Below, piece after piece: positions 24,256 through 33,021 of a stretch of DNA of 64,000 bases (its first letter is position 1; each line of letters opens with the position of its first letter). The stretch lies in contig NZ_CP115667.1 in assembly GCF_027921445.1 (NCBI RefSeq), positions 186,001 through 250,000 of the forward strand, given 5' to 3'. A program made the translations under genes and the position numbers. The DNA is from Peptoniphilus equinus (GTDB taxonomy: Bacteria > Bacillota > Clostridia > Tissierellales > Peptoniphilaceae). The notes below the pieces were generated by a model. It did no database searches, was not told where the DNA came from, and saw nothing but the letters and a program-made list of their open reading frames with translations.

Positions 24256-26529
24256 ATGAAACAGCAATTTAATGTAACCGGGATGACGTGTGCCGCCTGT
24301 TCGGCACGTGTAGAGCGGAAGGTCTCCAACATGGACGGCGTCAATACGGTGGGGGTCAATCTTCTTACCGGATCGATGGTGGTGGACTATGACGGCCCCA
24401 CAGCAGCGGATATTATTGCCACGGTGGAAAAGGCCGGCTACGGCGCCAGCATCAAAGCTGACAAGATGGACGAGACACCGGCGCCGAGAGTGGATGAGGT
24501 GGCGACGATACGGCGCCGGTTGATGATTGCCGGTACGCTGACACTACCTATTTTTTACATCGCCATGGGCGACATGTGGGGGTTTATCATGCCGCACTTT
24601 CTTACGGGCTTGGAAAATGCCGGGATCTATGCCCTCACGCAATTTATGCTCCTGCTTCCCGTGCTCTATGTGACAAGGGACTATTTTAGCCGCGGATTTA
24701 AAAATTTGGTGCAGCGAGCGCCGAATATGGATTCTCTTATTGCTGTGGGCGGCGGTGCGGCGGTGCTCTATGGGATCTATGCCCTCTTTCGAATCAATTA
24801 TGCGTTGGGGCACGCAGACATGGATGTGGCGCACTACTTTATGATGCATCTGTATTTTGAGTCTGCCGCGATGATTGTGACGCTGATCACTTTTGGAAAG
24901 TATCTTGAAGCCCGAGCCAAGGGGCGAACGACGGAAGCCATTACCAAGCTCATGGATCTCACACCGAAGACGGTTAAGGTCTTGCGACAGGGTGTGGAAG
25001 TGGAGGTTTTAACCCAAGATCTGGTTGTGGGCGATCACGTGGTCCTTCGAGCAGGCAGCGCCATACCAGTGGACGGTGTGGTGGTGAGCGGCCATGGATC
25101 GGTGGACGAATCGGCCATTACCGGAGAGAGTATGCCGGTGGAAAAGACGGTGGGAGACCGTGTGACATCCGGGGGTTTGAACAAGACGGGATACTTGGTG
25201 ATGGAGGCAGAGCGGGTGGGCAGTGACACCACCCTGGCACAAATGATTCAATTGGTGGAGGAAGCGACGAGTTCCAAAGCGCCGATTGCGAAGCTTGCCG
25301 ATAAGATCAGCGGCATTTTTGTGCCGACGGTGATGACTATTGCAGCCGCCGCGTTTGTGGTGTGGTGGCTAGGTACCGGTGACTTTGAATTTGCCCTCAG
25401 TATCGGCATTTCGGTGCTGGTTATTTCGTGTCCGTGTGCATTAGGCCTGGCCACCCCGACAGCGATTATGGTGGGCACGGGAAAAGGCGCCGAGCACGGC
25501 GTGTTAATTAAGTCGGCGGAGTCCTTGGAAGTGCTTCATGGGATTACGACGGTGGTTCTGGATAAGACCGGCACGATTACGGAAGGCAAACCTGTCGTGA
25601 CGGATGTGGTGAGCGTGTTGTGCGATAAAGAGCGACTGATTGCCGTTGCTGCTGCGGTGGAAAAGCTCTCGTCGCATCCTTTGGCTGAGGCAATGATAAG
25701 CCATGCTGAGGCGCAGGGCCTGACCCTTCCTGAGGCGACGGACTATACCCTTCTTGAAGGGCGAGGGATCACCGGTGTGGTGGACGGCACGACGATTTAT
25801 GCCGGGAACGGACAGCTGATGGCGGATCAGGGGTTTGCCGTGACGGACTTCGAGACTGAGGTGGCCCGCTTTACCGAAGAGGGCAAGACGCCAATGTATT
25901 TTGCCTCCGACCGCGGCGTCCTCGGTGTGATTGCTGTGGCGGATGTGATCAAAGCGGATTCCAAAGCGGCGGTAGCCACGATGCGGCACATGGGTATAGA
26001 TGTAGTGATGATCACAGGGGATAATGCCCGTACGGCGGATGCTATCGCAAGTCAGGTAGGCATTACCCATGTTATCGCTGATGTCCACCCACAGGACAAA
26101 GCCCGTTATGTGAGGGAGCTTGGCGAGACGGGCAAGGTTGCCATGGTCGGTGACGGGATCAACGATGCACCGGCTCTCGTACAGGCTGATGTGGGCATAG
26201 CCATTGGGGCTGGGACGGAAGTGGCGATTGAGTCGGCGGATGTAGTGCTGATGACAAGTCGCCTAAGTGATGTGCCGCTGGCGATTAAGCTCTCCAAAGC
26301 CGTCATGAGAACGATTAAAGAGAATCTCTTTTGGGCGTTTATTTACAATGTCATTGGCATTCCCATTGCAGCCGGAGCTTTATATCACAGCTTCGGTCTC
26401 CTGTTAAACCCCATGGTGGCGGCGACGGCCATGAGCTTCAGTTCCGTGTCTGTGGTCACCAATGCACTGCGACTGAAATTTTTTACACCGAGATTAAATG
26501 ACGGGATAGTGACAAAGGAGGAGTTATGA
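24256..26529 (+). CDS. copA: Copper-exporting P1B-type ATPase
   Basis: A 757-residue heavy-metal ATPase with one N-terminal metal-binding domain (GMTCAACSARV, residues 8-18). The core motifs are in order: TGES in the actuator domain, the membrane SCPCALGLATP motif of Cu+ pumps, phosphorylation site DKTGTIT, HP in SSHPLAEAM, and GDGINDAPAL in the hinge. A C-terminal pair of helices with NPMVAATAMSFSSVSVVTNALRL fits CopA. The frame is open to 24205, but AAGGA is 7 nt before the ATG at 24256. It overlaps copZ by 4 bp. It exports Cu+ from the cytoplasm. Confidence 0.95.
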   Translation: MKQQFNVTGMTCAACSARVERKVSNMDGVNTVGVNLLTGSMVVDYDGPTAADIIATVEKAGYGASIKADKMDETPAPRVDEVATIRRRLMIAGTLTLPIFYIAMGDMWGFIMPHFLTGLENAGIYALTQFMLLLPVLYVTRDYFSRGFKNLVQRAPNMDSLIAVGGGAAVLYGIYALFRINYALGHADMDVAHYFMMHLYFESAAMIVTLITFGKYLEARAKGRTTEAITKLMDLTPKTVKVLRQGVEVEVLTQDLVVGDHVVLRAGSAIPVDGVVVSGHGSVDESAITGESMPVEKTVGDRVTSGGLNKTGYLVMEAERVGSDTTLAQMIQLVEEATSSKAPIAKLADKISGIFVPTVMTIAAAAFVVWWLGTGDFEFALSIGISVLVISCPCALGLATPTAIMVGTGKGAEHGVLIKSAESLEVLHGITTVVLDKTGTITEGKPVVTDVVSVLCDKERLIAVAAAVEKLSSHPLAEAMISHAEAQGLTLPEATDYTLLEGRGITGVVDGTTIYAGNGQLMADQGFAVTDFETEVARFTEEGKTPMYFASDRGVLGVIAVADVIKADSKAAVATMRHMGIDVVMITGDNARTADAIASQVGITHVIADVHPQDKARYVRELGETGKVAMVGDGINDAPALVQADVGIAIGAGTEVAIESADVVLMTSRLSDVPLAIKLSKAVMRTIKENLFWAFIYNVIGIPIAAGALYHSFGLLLNPMVAATAMSFSSVSVVTNALRLKFFTPRLNDGIVTKEEL

Positions 26530-26735
26530 AAACTGTTTTTTCTATTGAAGGTATGAGTTGCGCACACTGCGTCCGTGCAGTAGATGAAGCCATCAAAAGC
26601 GTGAGCGGCGTCGAGGGTGTGGATGTGAGCCTGGAAGAGAAAAAAGCTGTGGTGGTTGGCAACTTTGATGTGAATGCGGCCAAAGCGGCGGTAGAAGACG
26701 AAGGCTACACCATAACCGATGTGACGGAAAGTTAA
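26526..26735 (+). CDS. copZ: Copper chaperone CopZ-like protein
   Basis: A 69-residue heavy-metal-associated domain with GMSCAHCVRAVDEAI at residues 8-22; the CxxC pair binds Cu+. Its ATG overlaps the copA stop and AAAGGAGG precedes it, so it is cotranslated with the pump, to which it would deliver copper. Length and fold fit stand-alone chaperones. Confidence 0.93.
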   Translation: MKTVFSIEGMSCAHCVRAVDEAIKSVSGVEGVDVSLEEKKAVVVGNFDVNAAKAAVEDEGYTITDVTES

Positions 26736-26740
26736 GACAC

Positions 26741-26789
26741 AAAAAAAGAGGACCTATTCACACCTCAGGGGAGTGAACGGTCCTTTTTT
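26741..26789. terminator. Terminator between copZ and the OPT gene
   Basis: An A-run, AGGACC..TTCAC, GTGAA..GGTCCT and a T-run form an imperfect long hairpin that can end both convergent transcripts. Confidence 0.65.
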
Positions 26790-26798
26790 ATTGGGGGT

Positions 26799-28736
26799 TT
26801 AACTGTGCTTTTTCGTAGCGCTGATGGCAATGTAGGTTGCGATCACCATAAATGCTATCATTAGAAGCGGTGCGCCGTTGCTTGCGGCAAAGCCTGTGAT
26901 CTCGCCGGGTTGCACCACACCGGTCACTTGAAGCACGATACCGATGAGTCCGACAATGGAACCGCCGGCCACAAGACCGGAAGAAAGGCTGATGCCGTTG
27001 GCAACTTTAGCATCGGCAAGTTCTTTATCTTTGGTGGTTTTTTCAATGAAGTATCTCAAAATAGCTCCGATGAGAATGATGGAGGTGGTTGAGATTGGCA
27101 GATAGAAACCGATGGCTACGGTCATAATTGGCAAGTTCGCAAAGAAGAAGAACAGTGCCATGACGATACCGACGATAATCATAATCCAAGGAATTTCTCC
27201 GGAGAAGATACCGCTGGTCAATGTGGACATCAAGTTAGCTTGCGGAAGGGCGAACGGCGGGTTGGAAGAGGTGATGGCAAGTTGATCTTTTAAGAGTAAG
27301 ATAACGCCCATCGTGATCACGACACCGATAACGCCGGAGAGGGAGAATGACTTGGTCATTTCGTCTTTGTCGCCGCCGATGACGAAGGCAACTTTTTGAG
27401 ATTGGAAGTAACCGCCGGCCATGGCGATAGCGACAACGATAAAGGTTGAGAACATCAACAGTGCGTGGTTGTCAGCATTGCCGGTCCAGCCCATGATGAC
27501 GAAGATCAAGGTAGCTACAACAACCGATGCAATGGTCATACCGGATACAGGGAGGTTGGATGTCCCGATGGTACCGGTGAGCTTTGCAGATACGATGACA
27601 AAGACAGCAGACAGCAGCAGCGTAATGACAATGCCAAGGATAGCCATCACAGGGTTTGAAGAGATCATAAATGCGCCTACAACACCAAATACAACGCCGG
27701 CAGCGAGCAATACCATATTCAGGTTGCTGCGGGATGTTTTAGAAGAGGAGGCGGCTTTTGCGCCCATAGTGGCTTTCAGTGAGGTGATAATGGTAGGGAT
27801 CAGACGGATAGCACCGATGATGCCGCCGCAGATCATCATACCGGCACCGATGTATTTGACATAGTTACCGGAGATGGCATCAGCACCCATTTGGTTGATA
27901 AAGGTTGCAGAGTCGTTCCACACGACAGCGGAGTCTGTGGCCATTTCAGCGAAGAAACCGACGAGAGGCACGACAGCGAAGTTGGCAAGTACCGAGCCGG
28001 CAAACATCATCAGGGAGACTTCCGTGCCGACAATAAAGCCGATACCCATAAGAAGCGGATTGGCTTCCATGGTGAAGTGGAACTTATAGAATTTCTCGCC
28101 GACAATGCTAAAGACGCTGTTGACTTTGTTCAGGAAAGAGCCGGTGAAGACGGTAATAAGACCGCCGATGCCGAAGCCTTGAAGCATAAACTTCAGGGAT
28201 TCCCCCTTACCTTCAGATGCAACCAGGGTTTCGGAAATCGCCATGGATTCAGGGTACATCAGGTTACCGTGTTCTTCCACGATGAGATAATCATAAACCA
28301 GTGTGGAGACGCCGACACCGAAAAGGACGCCGCCGATACCAACAATAATAGCTTCCAAATAGTTGTATTGTGCGCCGATAAGAATAACGGCAGGGAGCAC
28401 GAAAATGGTACCGCTGGCTACCGATTCGCCGCCGCTGGCCATCCCTTGAACCAAGTCTTTACCTAAAATACCTTTGCTCTTTGCAAAAGTCAGAACGAGA
28501 GCCGAACCGATGATGGAACCAGGAATACCGGCTGCAACGGTCAGACCGGCTTTCATACCGGAATAGGCGGTAGAGGCTGCGAAGATAGCGGCAATAATAG
28601 CGCCGATGAGGATGACCGCAAGGTTCATCCCAGAGCGGTTGGCGCTCTTGACATAAGGGACATAGTCCTTACCGGCCACGCCGCCATAAGCGTCTTTTGA
28701 CAGCTTTTGAACGTCTTTGTTTTCAGTTTTTTCCAT
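26799..28736 (-). CDS. OPT-family oligopeptide transporter
   Basis: A 645-residue transporter with about 15 hydrophobic segments. The N-terminal region YVPYVKSANRSGMNLAVILIGAIIAAIFAASTAYSGMKAGLTVAAGIPGSIIGSALV is typical of bacterial OPT proteins. Later it shows the YPESMAISETLVASEGKG block and PLLMGIGFIVGTEVSLMMFAGSVLANF. These take up short peptides with protons. It is 10 bp downstream of pepD, and both come from the pepD promoter, so imported peptides would be cut by that dipeptidase. Metal-chelate transport (YSL branch) is a less likely alternative. Confidence 0.88.
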   Translation of the reverse strand: MEKTENKDVQKLSKDAYGGVAGKDYVPYVKSANRSGMNLAVILIGAIIAAIFAASTAYSGMKAGLTVAAGIPGSIIGSALVLTFAKSKGILGKDLVQGMASGGESVASGTIFVLPAVILIGAQYNYLEAIIVGIGGVLFGVGVSTLVYDYLIVEEHGNLMYPESMAISETLVASEGKGESLKFMLQGFGIGGLITVFTGSFLNKVNSVFSIVGEKFYKFHFTMEANPLLMGIGFIVGTEVSLMMFAGSVLANFAVVPLVGFFAEMATDSAVVWNDSATFINQMGADAISGNYVKYIGAGMMICGGIIGAIRLIPTIITSLKATMGAKAASSSKTSRSNLNMVLLAAGVVFGVVGAFMISSNPVMAILGIVITLLLSAVFVIVSAKLTGTIGTSNLPVSGMTIASVVVATLIFVIMGWTGNADNHALLMFSTFIVVAIAMAGGYFQSQKVAFVIGGDKDEMTKSFSLSGVIGVVITMGVILLLKDQLAITSSNPPFALPQANLMSTLTSGIFSGEIPWIMIIVGIVMALFFFFANLPIMTVAIGFYLPISTTSIILIGAILRYFIEKTTKDKELADAKVANGISLSSGLVAGGSIVGLIGIVLQVTGVVQPGEITGFAASNGAPLLMIAFMVIATYIAISATKKHS

Positions 28737-28746
28737 AGAATATCCT

Positions 28747-30174
28747 TTACTTTAAATTTTTCAAAAGAGCGACAGTAAAGTCCCACATTCGTTGAGATGA
28801 GGAAATACTGAGGTGTTCTTTTGGGGAGTGAATGTCGAACATATCCGGTCCGTAACTGATCATGTCGCAATCAGGCAGAACCTTCTTTAACAAACCGCAT
28901 TCCAGGCCGGCATGGATGGCATCGTAGCGAGCTTCTTTTCCGAAGAGGGCCTTATAGGTGGAAAGGGATATATCGCGAAGGGGACTGTCTTGTTCAAATT
29001 GCCATGCAGGGTAACGGTTAGTCAGTTCTGTAGTTGCACCGACGCGTTTGGCGGCGGTCGCTAAGGTTTCAATGACACTGTCCAGTTCGGATTCGGAAGA
29101 AGAGCGGATGGACGTTTCCAGTACGATCATGTTGTCTTCATCAGTAACCACGGCATTATTCAGTGACGTTTGAACCAGACCTTCAATGTCTTTGGACATA
29201 GAGATCACGCCGTTCGGCGCCATGATAAAGAAGTCGACAATGTTTTCGGTGGCCGCTTTGGTCAGTGCAGTGTCAGCAGCGGAGGATTCACAAGTGATGG
29301 TGAGTCCCGGTTCTTCCACGGTGTATTCCAACGTGATCAGCTCTGCCATCGTTTGAATCAGGCTTTCTGCCTTTTCTGTGTCGTCAACCACAATCGTTGC
29401 GGTGGCCGCATCAGGAATGGCGTTGTGTTTCATGCCGCCTTTGACAGTGGCCAGTTGTACATCCATCGCCTGTTGGACGGCATGAATGAGACGGAAGAGA
29501 ATCTTGTTGGCGTTGCCGCGGCCTTTGCCGATTTCCTGGCCGGAGTGACCGCCTTTGAGTCCGGACACGGCAACAGTAAGGGCGGAGCCTGTGACCGATT
29601 CGGTCTCTTTGGCAAAGCGGATTTCAATGGTCGCACCGCCGGCACAGCTGACCAAAAAGACCCCTTCTTCTTCCGAGTCCATATTGATGAGGCGCTTGCC
29701 TTGGAGCATGCCTTCTTTAAGTGCGGCAGCGCCGTCCATACCGGTTTCTTCGTTGGTTGTGATTAATACTTCCAAAGCCGGATGTTCATAGTCACCGTCT
29801 AAAATAGCCATCGCATAGGCTACGGCAATCCCGTTGTCACCACCGAGAGACGTGCCGTTGGCACGAATAAAGTCGCCTTCTACGATCATCTCGATAGGAT
29901 CCGTATCGAAGTTGTGATCCACATCGTCATTTTTCACGCAGACCATATCCATGTGGCCTTGGAGAATCACGGGTGTGGCATTCTCGTAACCGGCGCTGGC
30001 AGGTTTGCGAATGATGACGTTGTAAGCCTCATCCTGAGTGACGTCTAAATGACGCTCTTTCGCGAATGCCGTGAGAAAGTCGGAAACAGCTTTCTCATTG
30101 CCGGAGCAGCGAGGAATTTGGTTCAGTTCATAGAACCAGTGAAATACATTTTTCGGTTCAATGTTAAGTGACAT
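28747..30174 (-). CDS. pepD: Aminoacyl-histidine dipeptidase (peptidase D, M20 family)
   Basis: A 475-residue M20 metallopeptidase. Zinc and catalytic motifs are present: HMDMVCVK (His-x-Asp), TSLGGDNGIAVAYAMAIL, TTNEETGMDGA with the Glu-Glu pair, and NMDSEEEGVF. The start EPKNVFHWFYELNQIPRCSGNEKAVSDFL is diagnostic of PepD. It hydrolyses dipeptides such as carnosine and Xaa-His in the cytoplasm. AGGAGG precedes the ATG. With the OPT transporter it could supply histidine for the hut genes 20 kb away. Confidence 0.93.
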   Translation of the reverse strand: MSLNIEPKNVFHWFYELNQIPRCSGNEKAVSDFLTAFAKERHLDVTQDEAYNVIIRKPASAGYENATPVILQGHMDMVCVKNDDVDHNFDTDPIEMIVEGDFIRANGTSLGGDNGIAVAYAMAILDGDYEHPALEVLITTNEETGMDGAAALKEGMLQGKRLINMDSEEEGVFLVSCAGGATIEIRFAKETESVTGSALTVAVSGLKGGHSGQEIGKGRGNANKILFRLIHAVQQAMDVQLATVKGGMKHNAIPDAATATIVVDDTEKAESLIQTMAELITLEYTVEEPGLTITCESSAADTALTKAATENIVDFFIMAPNGVISMSKDIEGLVQTSLNNAVVTDEDNMIVLETSIRSSSESELDSVIETLATAAKRVGATTELTNRYPAWQFEQDSPLRDISLSTYKALFGKEARYDAIHAGLECGLLKKVLPDCDMISYGPDMFDIHSPKEHLSISSSQRMWDFTVALLKNLK

Positions 30175-30235
30175 AGTAACCTCCTATCAAATAAGTCTTC
30201 ACTGAGCACGATACTGGAACTCAGGTGCAAGGGAC

Positions 30236-30264
30236 AGTATAGGCAGAAAGAAAACGCTTGTCAA
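30236..30264 (-). promoter_or_regulatory. Promoter of pepD-OPT
   Basis: On the minus strand TTGACA (30264-30259) and TATACT (30241-30236) are 17 bp apart, about 60 bp before the pepD start. Confidence 0.8.
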
Positions 30265-30283
30265 TAGATAAAAATTTTCCAAA

Positions 30284-30312
30284 TTGACAAAAATTTTACA
30301 AAAATATATAGA
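30284..30312 (+). promoter_or_regulatory. Divergent promoter without an obvious gene
   Basis: TTGACA at 30284-30289 and TATAGA at 30307-30312 are 17 bp apart, pointing right into a region with no convincing coding frame. Confidence 0.5.
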
Positions 30313-30734
30313 TTTATTACTTTAAATAGAGACGTAAAAGAGATTAACAAGGCAAATACAAGGTTTCACATGATGGAATGGAAGAGTGGGATCTAGGAAA
30401 ACTACCTGAGAGAGCGTGGTGTTTTAAAAAATCCCACCAAAAATCTTTAAAACATTGGTGATACAATGTGAAAAAAAGGTGAAAATCGACGCATCAACGC
30501 AAGTCACGGCATTAAGCTATTTTATTCATAGAGGTAAAACAATACTATACCTGATGTGGATTATTTCGGCTGGCGGTGATACTAACACCGGTGAGACACA
30601 ACTAAGTGATGACACGCTGTTTTATGATGAGTCGGCACCTTTGATTAGGTGGCTCTTTATCTAAAGACAGTCCTTTTGGAGAATGTGTCCTTTCATTTGG
30701 GTACATGACAGCGGTTTGGTGGTGGACAAGGGCA
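30313..30734. other. Intergenic stretch without a supported gene
   Basis: The 560 bp between pepD and the next minus-strand gene hold two divergent promoters and then about 420 bp of mixed composition. A 69-codon plus-strand frame at 30455-30664 starts with GTG, lacks a ribosome site and matches no family I know. CACCGGTG at about 30592 is a short palindrome. A small RNA or a decayed gene is possible. Confidence 0.4.
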
Positions 30735-30760
30735 TAAAAAAAGCGCAGCGAGATGCTGCG
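30735..30760 (-). terminator. Terminator of the thiT-lipoprotein transcript
   Basis: GCGCAGC-GAGAT-GCTGCGC forms a 7-bp hairpin ending in seven T on the minus strand, just past the lipoprotein stop. Confidence 0.85.
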
Positions 30761-30770
30761 CCGGGTATTG

Positions 30771-31358
30771 TTATTTTGCATTGGTGAGTTCGATCGTGGC
30801 GTTAAAGACAGGATACGCCGCAGAGCTGATAGTGAGGGTTGTCGATCCGACGTCCTTGAGTTCAGACTCTGCGTCATCGGGCAAATAAGTGACCATAAGA
30901 GGTTCGCCGCCGGAAAGCTTTCTGATGACATCCTCTTTTTTTAAGTCGCCGGTGCCGGCAGAGTAGAGCGGCGCGGCGGTGTAATCGAAGTTGACTTCCA
31001 CGATGTCTTGAAAGTCCACAGGTTCGCCGGTATAGATGACGTACAGCTCAGCTTTTATTGTCGGCTTTGTAGCCAACAGTTCCGATTTTTCTGTCTCTGT
31101 CAGGGTGGTGTCGGCTTCCACGTCGGCTTCCGTGGCAGGATAGTAGACCTCCCGCACTTCAAAGGCATCGGAAGAACCGAAGTAGGATGCAATGATGTCC
31201 GCCTCGTTGTTGAGCACAGCCTCAGTTGCCGGAGCATTGGCGTTCTCATTGGTTACGGGGGCATTGGTCGGTGCGTCGTCGGAGTTTGCAGGGGCATTGG
31301 CTTTGTTGCAGCCTGCAAGAGCGAGACAGAGCAGAGACAGTGTGATCAGTTTTTTCAT
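30771..31358 (-). CDS. Small secreted lipoprotein of unknown function
   Basis: A 195-residue protein. The signal MKKLITLSLLCLALAGC is a lipobox with the cysteine at residue 17. A low-complexity Asn/Ala/Pro linker with NAPA repeats follows, then a compact domain of about 145 residues rich in acidic residues and beta-prone stretches. I recognise no family. AGGAGG lies 7 nt before the ATG at 31358; an upstream extension of the frame overlaps thiT and is not used. It is 10 bp downstream of thiT and probably cotranscribed, but a role in thiamine uptake is only suggested by position. Confidence 0.75.
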   Translation of the reverse strand: MKKLITLSLLCLALAGCNKANAPANSDDAPTNAPVTNENANAPATEAVLNNEADIIASYFGSSDAFEVREVYYPATEADVEADTTLTETEKSELLATKPTIKAELYVIYTGEPVDFQDIVEVNFDYTAAPLYSAGTGDLKKEDVIRKLSGGEPLMVTYLPDDAESELKDVGSTTLTISSAAYPVFNATIELTNAK

Positions 31359-31368
31359 AAAGTACCTC

Positions 31369-31887
31369 CTAGGCGTTGCGACGCAGTCGCGGCACAACAC
31401 GATCGTAAACGATGTAGACAATGACAACAGTAAGCAGCATTTCAACTAAGACGGAAGCGTTATAGACGGCAGAGTACAACCAAGGGGCCTGACCTTCCGG
31501 TGCGTAGGATCCGAAGAGCAGCCATCCTGAGAGGAAGTGGGACAGGTAACGAAGGAGAAAAGCGATAACAAGGCCCATGACGGCTTTGGATTTGGATGTC
31601 GTAAAGCAACTGACCACGGCAATGGATCCGAACGGTAAAATATAGTCCAAAAGCAGACTGAGGGGATGGTAGAGCGGCGCACCGCTCAGCACCAGCTGCA
31701 AAATACCGTAGACCCCGCCTGCGAGGAAAGCTTCCCCCGGAGTTGCCATCAGGGCAAAGAGTGTCAAAGGCACCATAGAACCCAAGGTCACGCTGCCGCC
31801 TTGAGGCATTTCTAAAAATTTTATATAGCTGAGGATTTGACTAAGGGCAATGGCCACCCCGGCGTAAGCTAGTGTACGAGGTTTCAT
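31369..31887 (-). CDS. thiT: ECF transporter thiamine-binding S component
   Basis: A 172-residue membrane protein with six hydrophobic segments. ThiT marks are strong: MPQGGSVTLGSMVPL near residue 27, HPLSLLLDYILPFG near 74, and RYLSHFLSGWLLFGSYAPEGQ with VYNASVLVEML near the end, which form the thiamine site. It needs the shared EcfA/EcfT module, not seen here. AAGGAG precedes the ATG. I see no TPP riboswitch in the short upstream gap. Confidence 0.9.
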   Translation of the reverse strand: MKPRTLAYAGVAIALSQILSYIKFLEMPQGGSVTLGSMVPLTLFALMATPGEAFLAGGVYGILQLVLSGAPLYHPLSLLLDYILPFGSIAVVSCFTTSKSKAVMGLVIAFLLRYLSHFLSGWLLFGSYAPEGQAPWLYSAVYNASVLVEMLLTVVIVYIVYDRVVPRLRRNA

Positions 31888-31976
31888 AACGACTCCTTTC
31901 TTGCCTTTTATTATAGCACTGACGCTTGGTCTTTACTAATAGGATTGTGGGGCATATAATCCAAGGGGAGGTAGTT

Positions 31977-32867
31977 ATGCAATCAGGAAAAGACTTTAAT
32001 CAACTTATAGGGCTGTCGTGGCACAATTTTATCCGCAAATTGATTGCGCTTTTAGTGGGCGATTTTTTGGTGGCAGTGGCCATTGTGCTCATTTTGCGTC
32101 CGAATCAGATGATCTCCGGCGGGGTCTCAGGGATTACCGTCATTCTCAATCATCTGACGCACATTAACATGGGACTGATTCTCTTCTTACTGAACGCACC
32201 CCTTTTAATTTTGGGATTTATATTTTTAAAGCGGTCGTTTATGGTGGTGACGATGATTTCTGCCGTGGTCCTTTCCATATATACCGGGATCTTGGACGGG
32301 ATCATGCCGAGCACCTGGTCGGTGACTCACGATACCATTCTTGCCTGTATCTTCGGCGGGGTCTTAAACGGTATGGGCATGGGAATCTGTTTTCGAAACG
32401 GCTGCTCCACCGGGGGCTTTGATATCGTCGGGGCGATTCTAAAAAGCAAGTACAACATCACCGTCGGGAATGCGCTGATGGTGATCAATACCTTTGTCAT
32501 CGGTACATCAGCCTTTATCTATTCCGTTGATCGCGCACTCTATACTTTGGTGGCGCTCTTTATCTCCTATCAAGTGGTCGATCGCATTCACCTTGGCGTG
32601 GGACAACAAAAACAGCTCTTTATTATCAGCGCGAAGCACGAAGAGATTGTTGCTACCGTCTATTCTCAAATGCGCAGAGGCATGACGTATATCAAAGGTG
32701 AAGGTGCCTATTCCCATGCAAACTTTAATATCATCTACATGATTTGTACGCCGAGACAAGTGGTTACGGTGAAAAGCATCGTTGCCCACATTGATCCGAA
32801 TGCTTTTATGGCGGTCAGTAACACTGCGGAAATTCAAGGACGCGGGTTTGAAGCCATTGAAATTTAA
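31977..32867 (+). CDS. YitT-family membrane protein
   Basis: A 296-residue protein with five or six N-terminal membrane segments and a soluble C-terminal DUF2179 domain. Typical pieces are LRPNQMISGGVSGITVILNHLT, FRNGCSTGGFDIVGAILKSKYNI, and the C-terminal RRGMTYIKGEGAYSH followed by TPRQVVTVKSIVAHIDPNAFMAVSNTAEIQGRGF. The family is widespread in Firmicutes with no firm function. GGGGAGG lies 6 nt before the ATG at 31977. It is divergent from thiT and ends at a good terminator. Confidence 0.85.
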   Translation: MQSGKDFNQLIGLSWHNFIRKLIALLVGDFLVAVAIVLILRPNQMISGGVSGITVILNHLTHINMGLILFLLNAPLLILGFIFLKRSFMVVTMISAVVLSIYTGILDGIMPSTWSVTHDTILACIFGGVLNGMGMGICFRNGCSTGGFDIVGAILKSKYNITVGNALMVINTFVIGTSAFIYSVDRALYTLVALFISYQVVDRIHLGVGQQKQLFIISAKHEEIVATVYSQMRRGMTYIKGEGAYSHANFNIIYMICTPRQVVTVKSIVAHIDPNAFMAVSNTAEIQGRGFEAIEI

Positions 32868-32880
32868 ACGTATTCGAAGC

Positions 32881-32913
32881 AAGACGCTTAAGCTAAAGCT
32901 TAAGCGTCTTTTT
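32881..32913 (+). terminator. Terminator after the YitT gene
   Basis: AAGACGCTTAAGCT and AGCTTAAGCGTCTT make a nearly perfect 13-14-bp stem followed by TTTTT. Confidence 0.9.
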
Positions 32914-32988
32914 ATGGCTATTTTGCTCCTTTGATAGGGAGATTTTTTGTGACGCGACGGGGTCGCTTGGTGAAGGGTGTCTCACGAC

Positions 32989-33014
32989 AAAAAAATCCCC
33001 CTGCTTAGCGGGGG
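32989..33014 (-). terminator. Terminator of the lipid kinase gene
   Basis: CCCCC and GGGGG with an inner GC pair form a hairpin that ends in seven T on the minus strand. Confidence 0.8.
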
Positions 33015-33021
33015 AGGATGT

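Noticed and set aside
27891-28466. 191-codon plus-strand frame opposite the OPT gene
   Set aside because: Antisense shadow of a clear transporter gene; composition reflects the reverse complement of membrane codons.
30455-30664. 69-codon plus-strand frame
   Set aside because: GTG start without a ribosome site and no family resemblance; kept only as part of the intergenic note.
31888-31976. TPP riboswitch before thiT
   Set aside because: The 89-bp divergent gap is too short and has no THI-box sequence.
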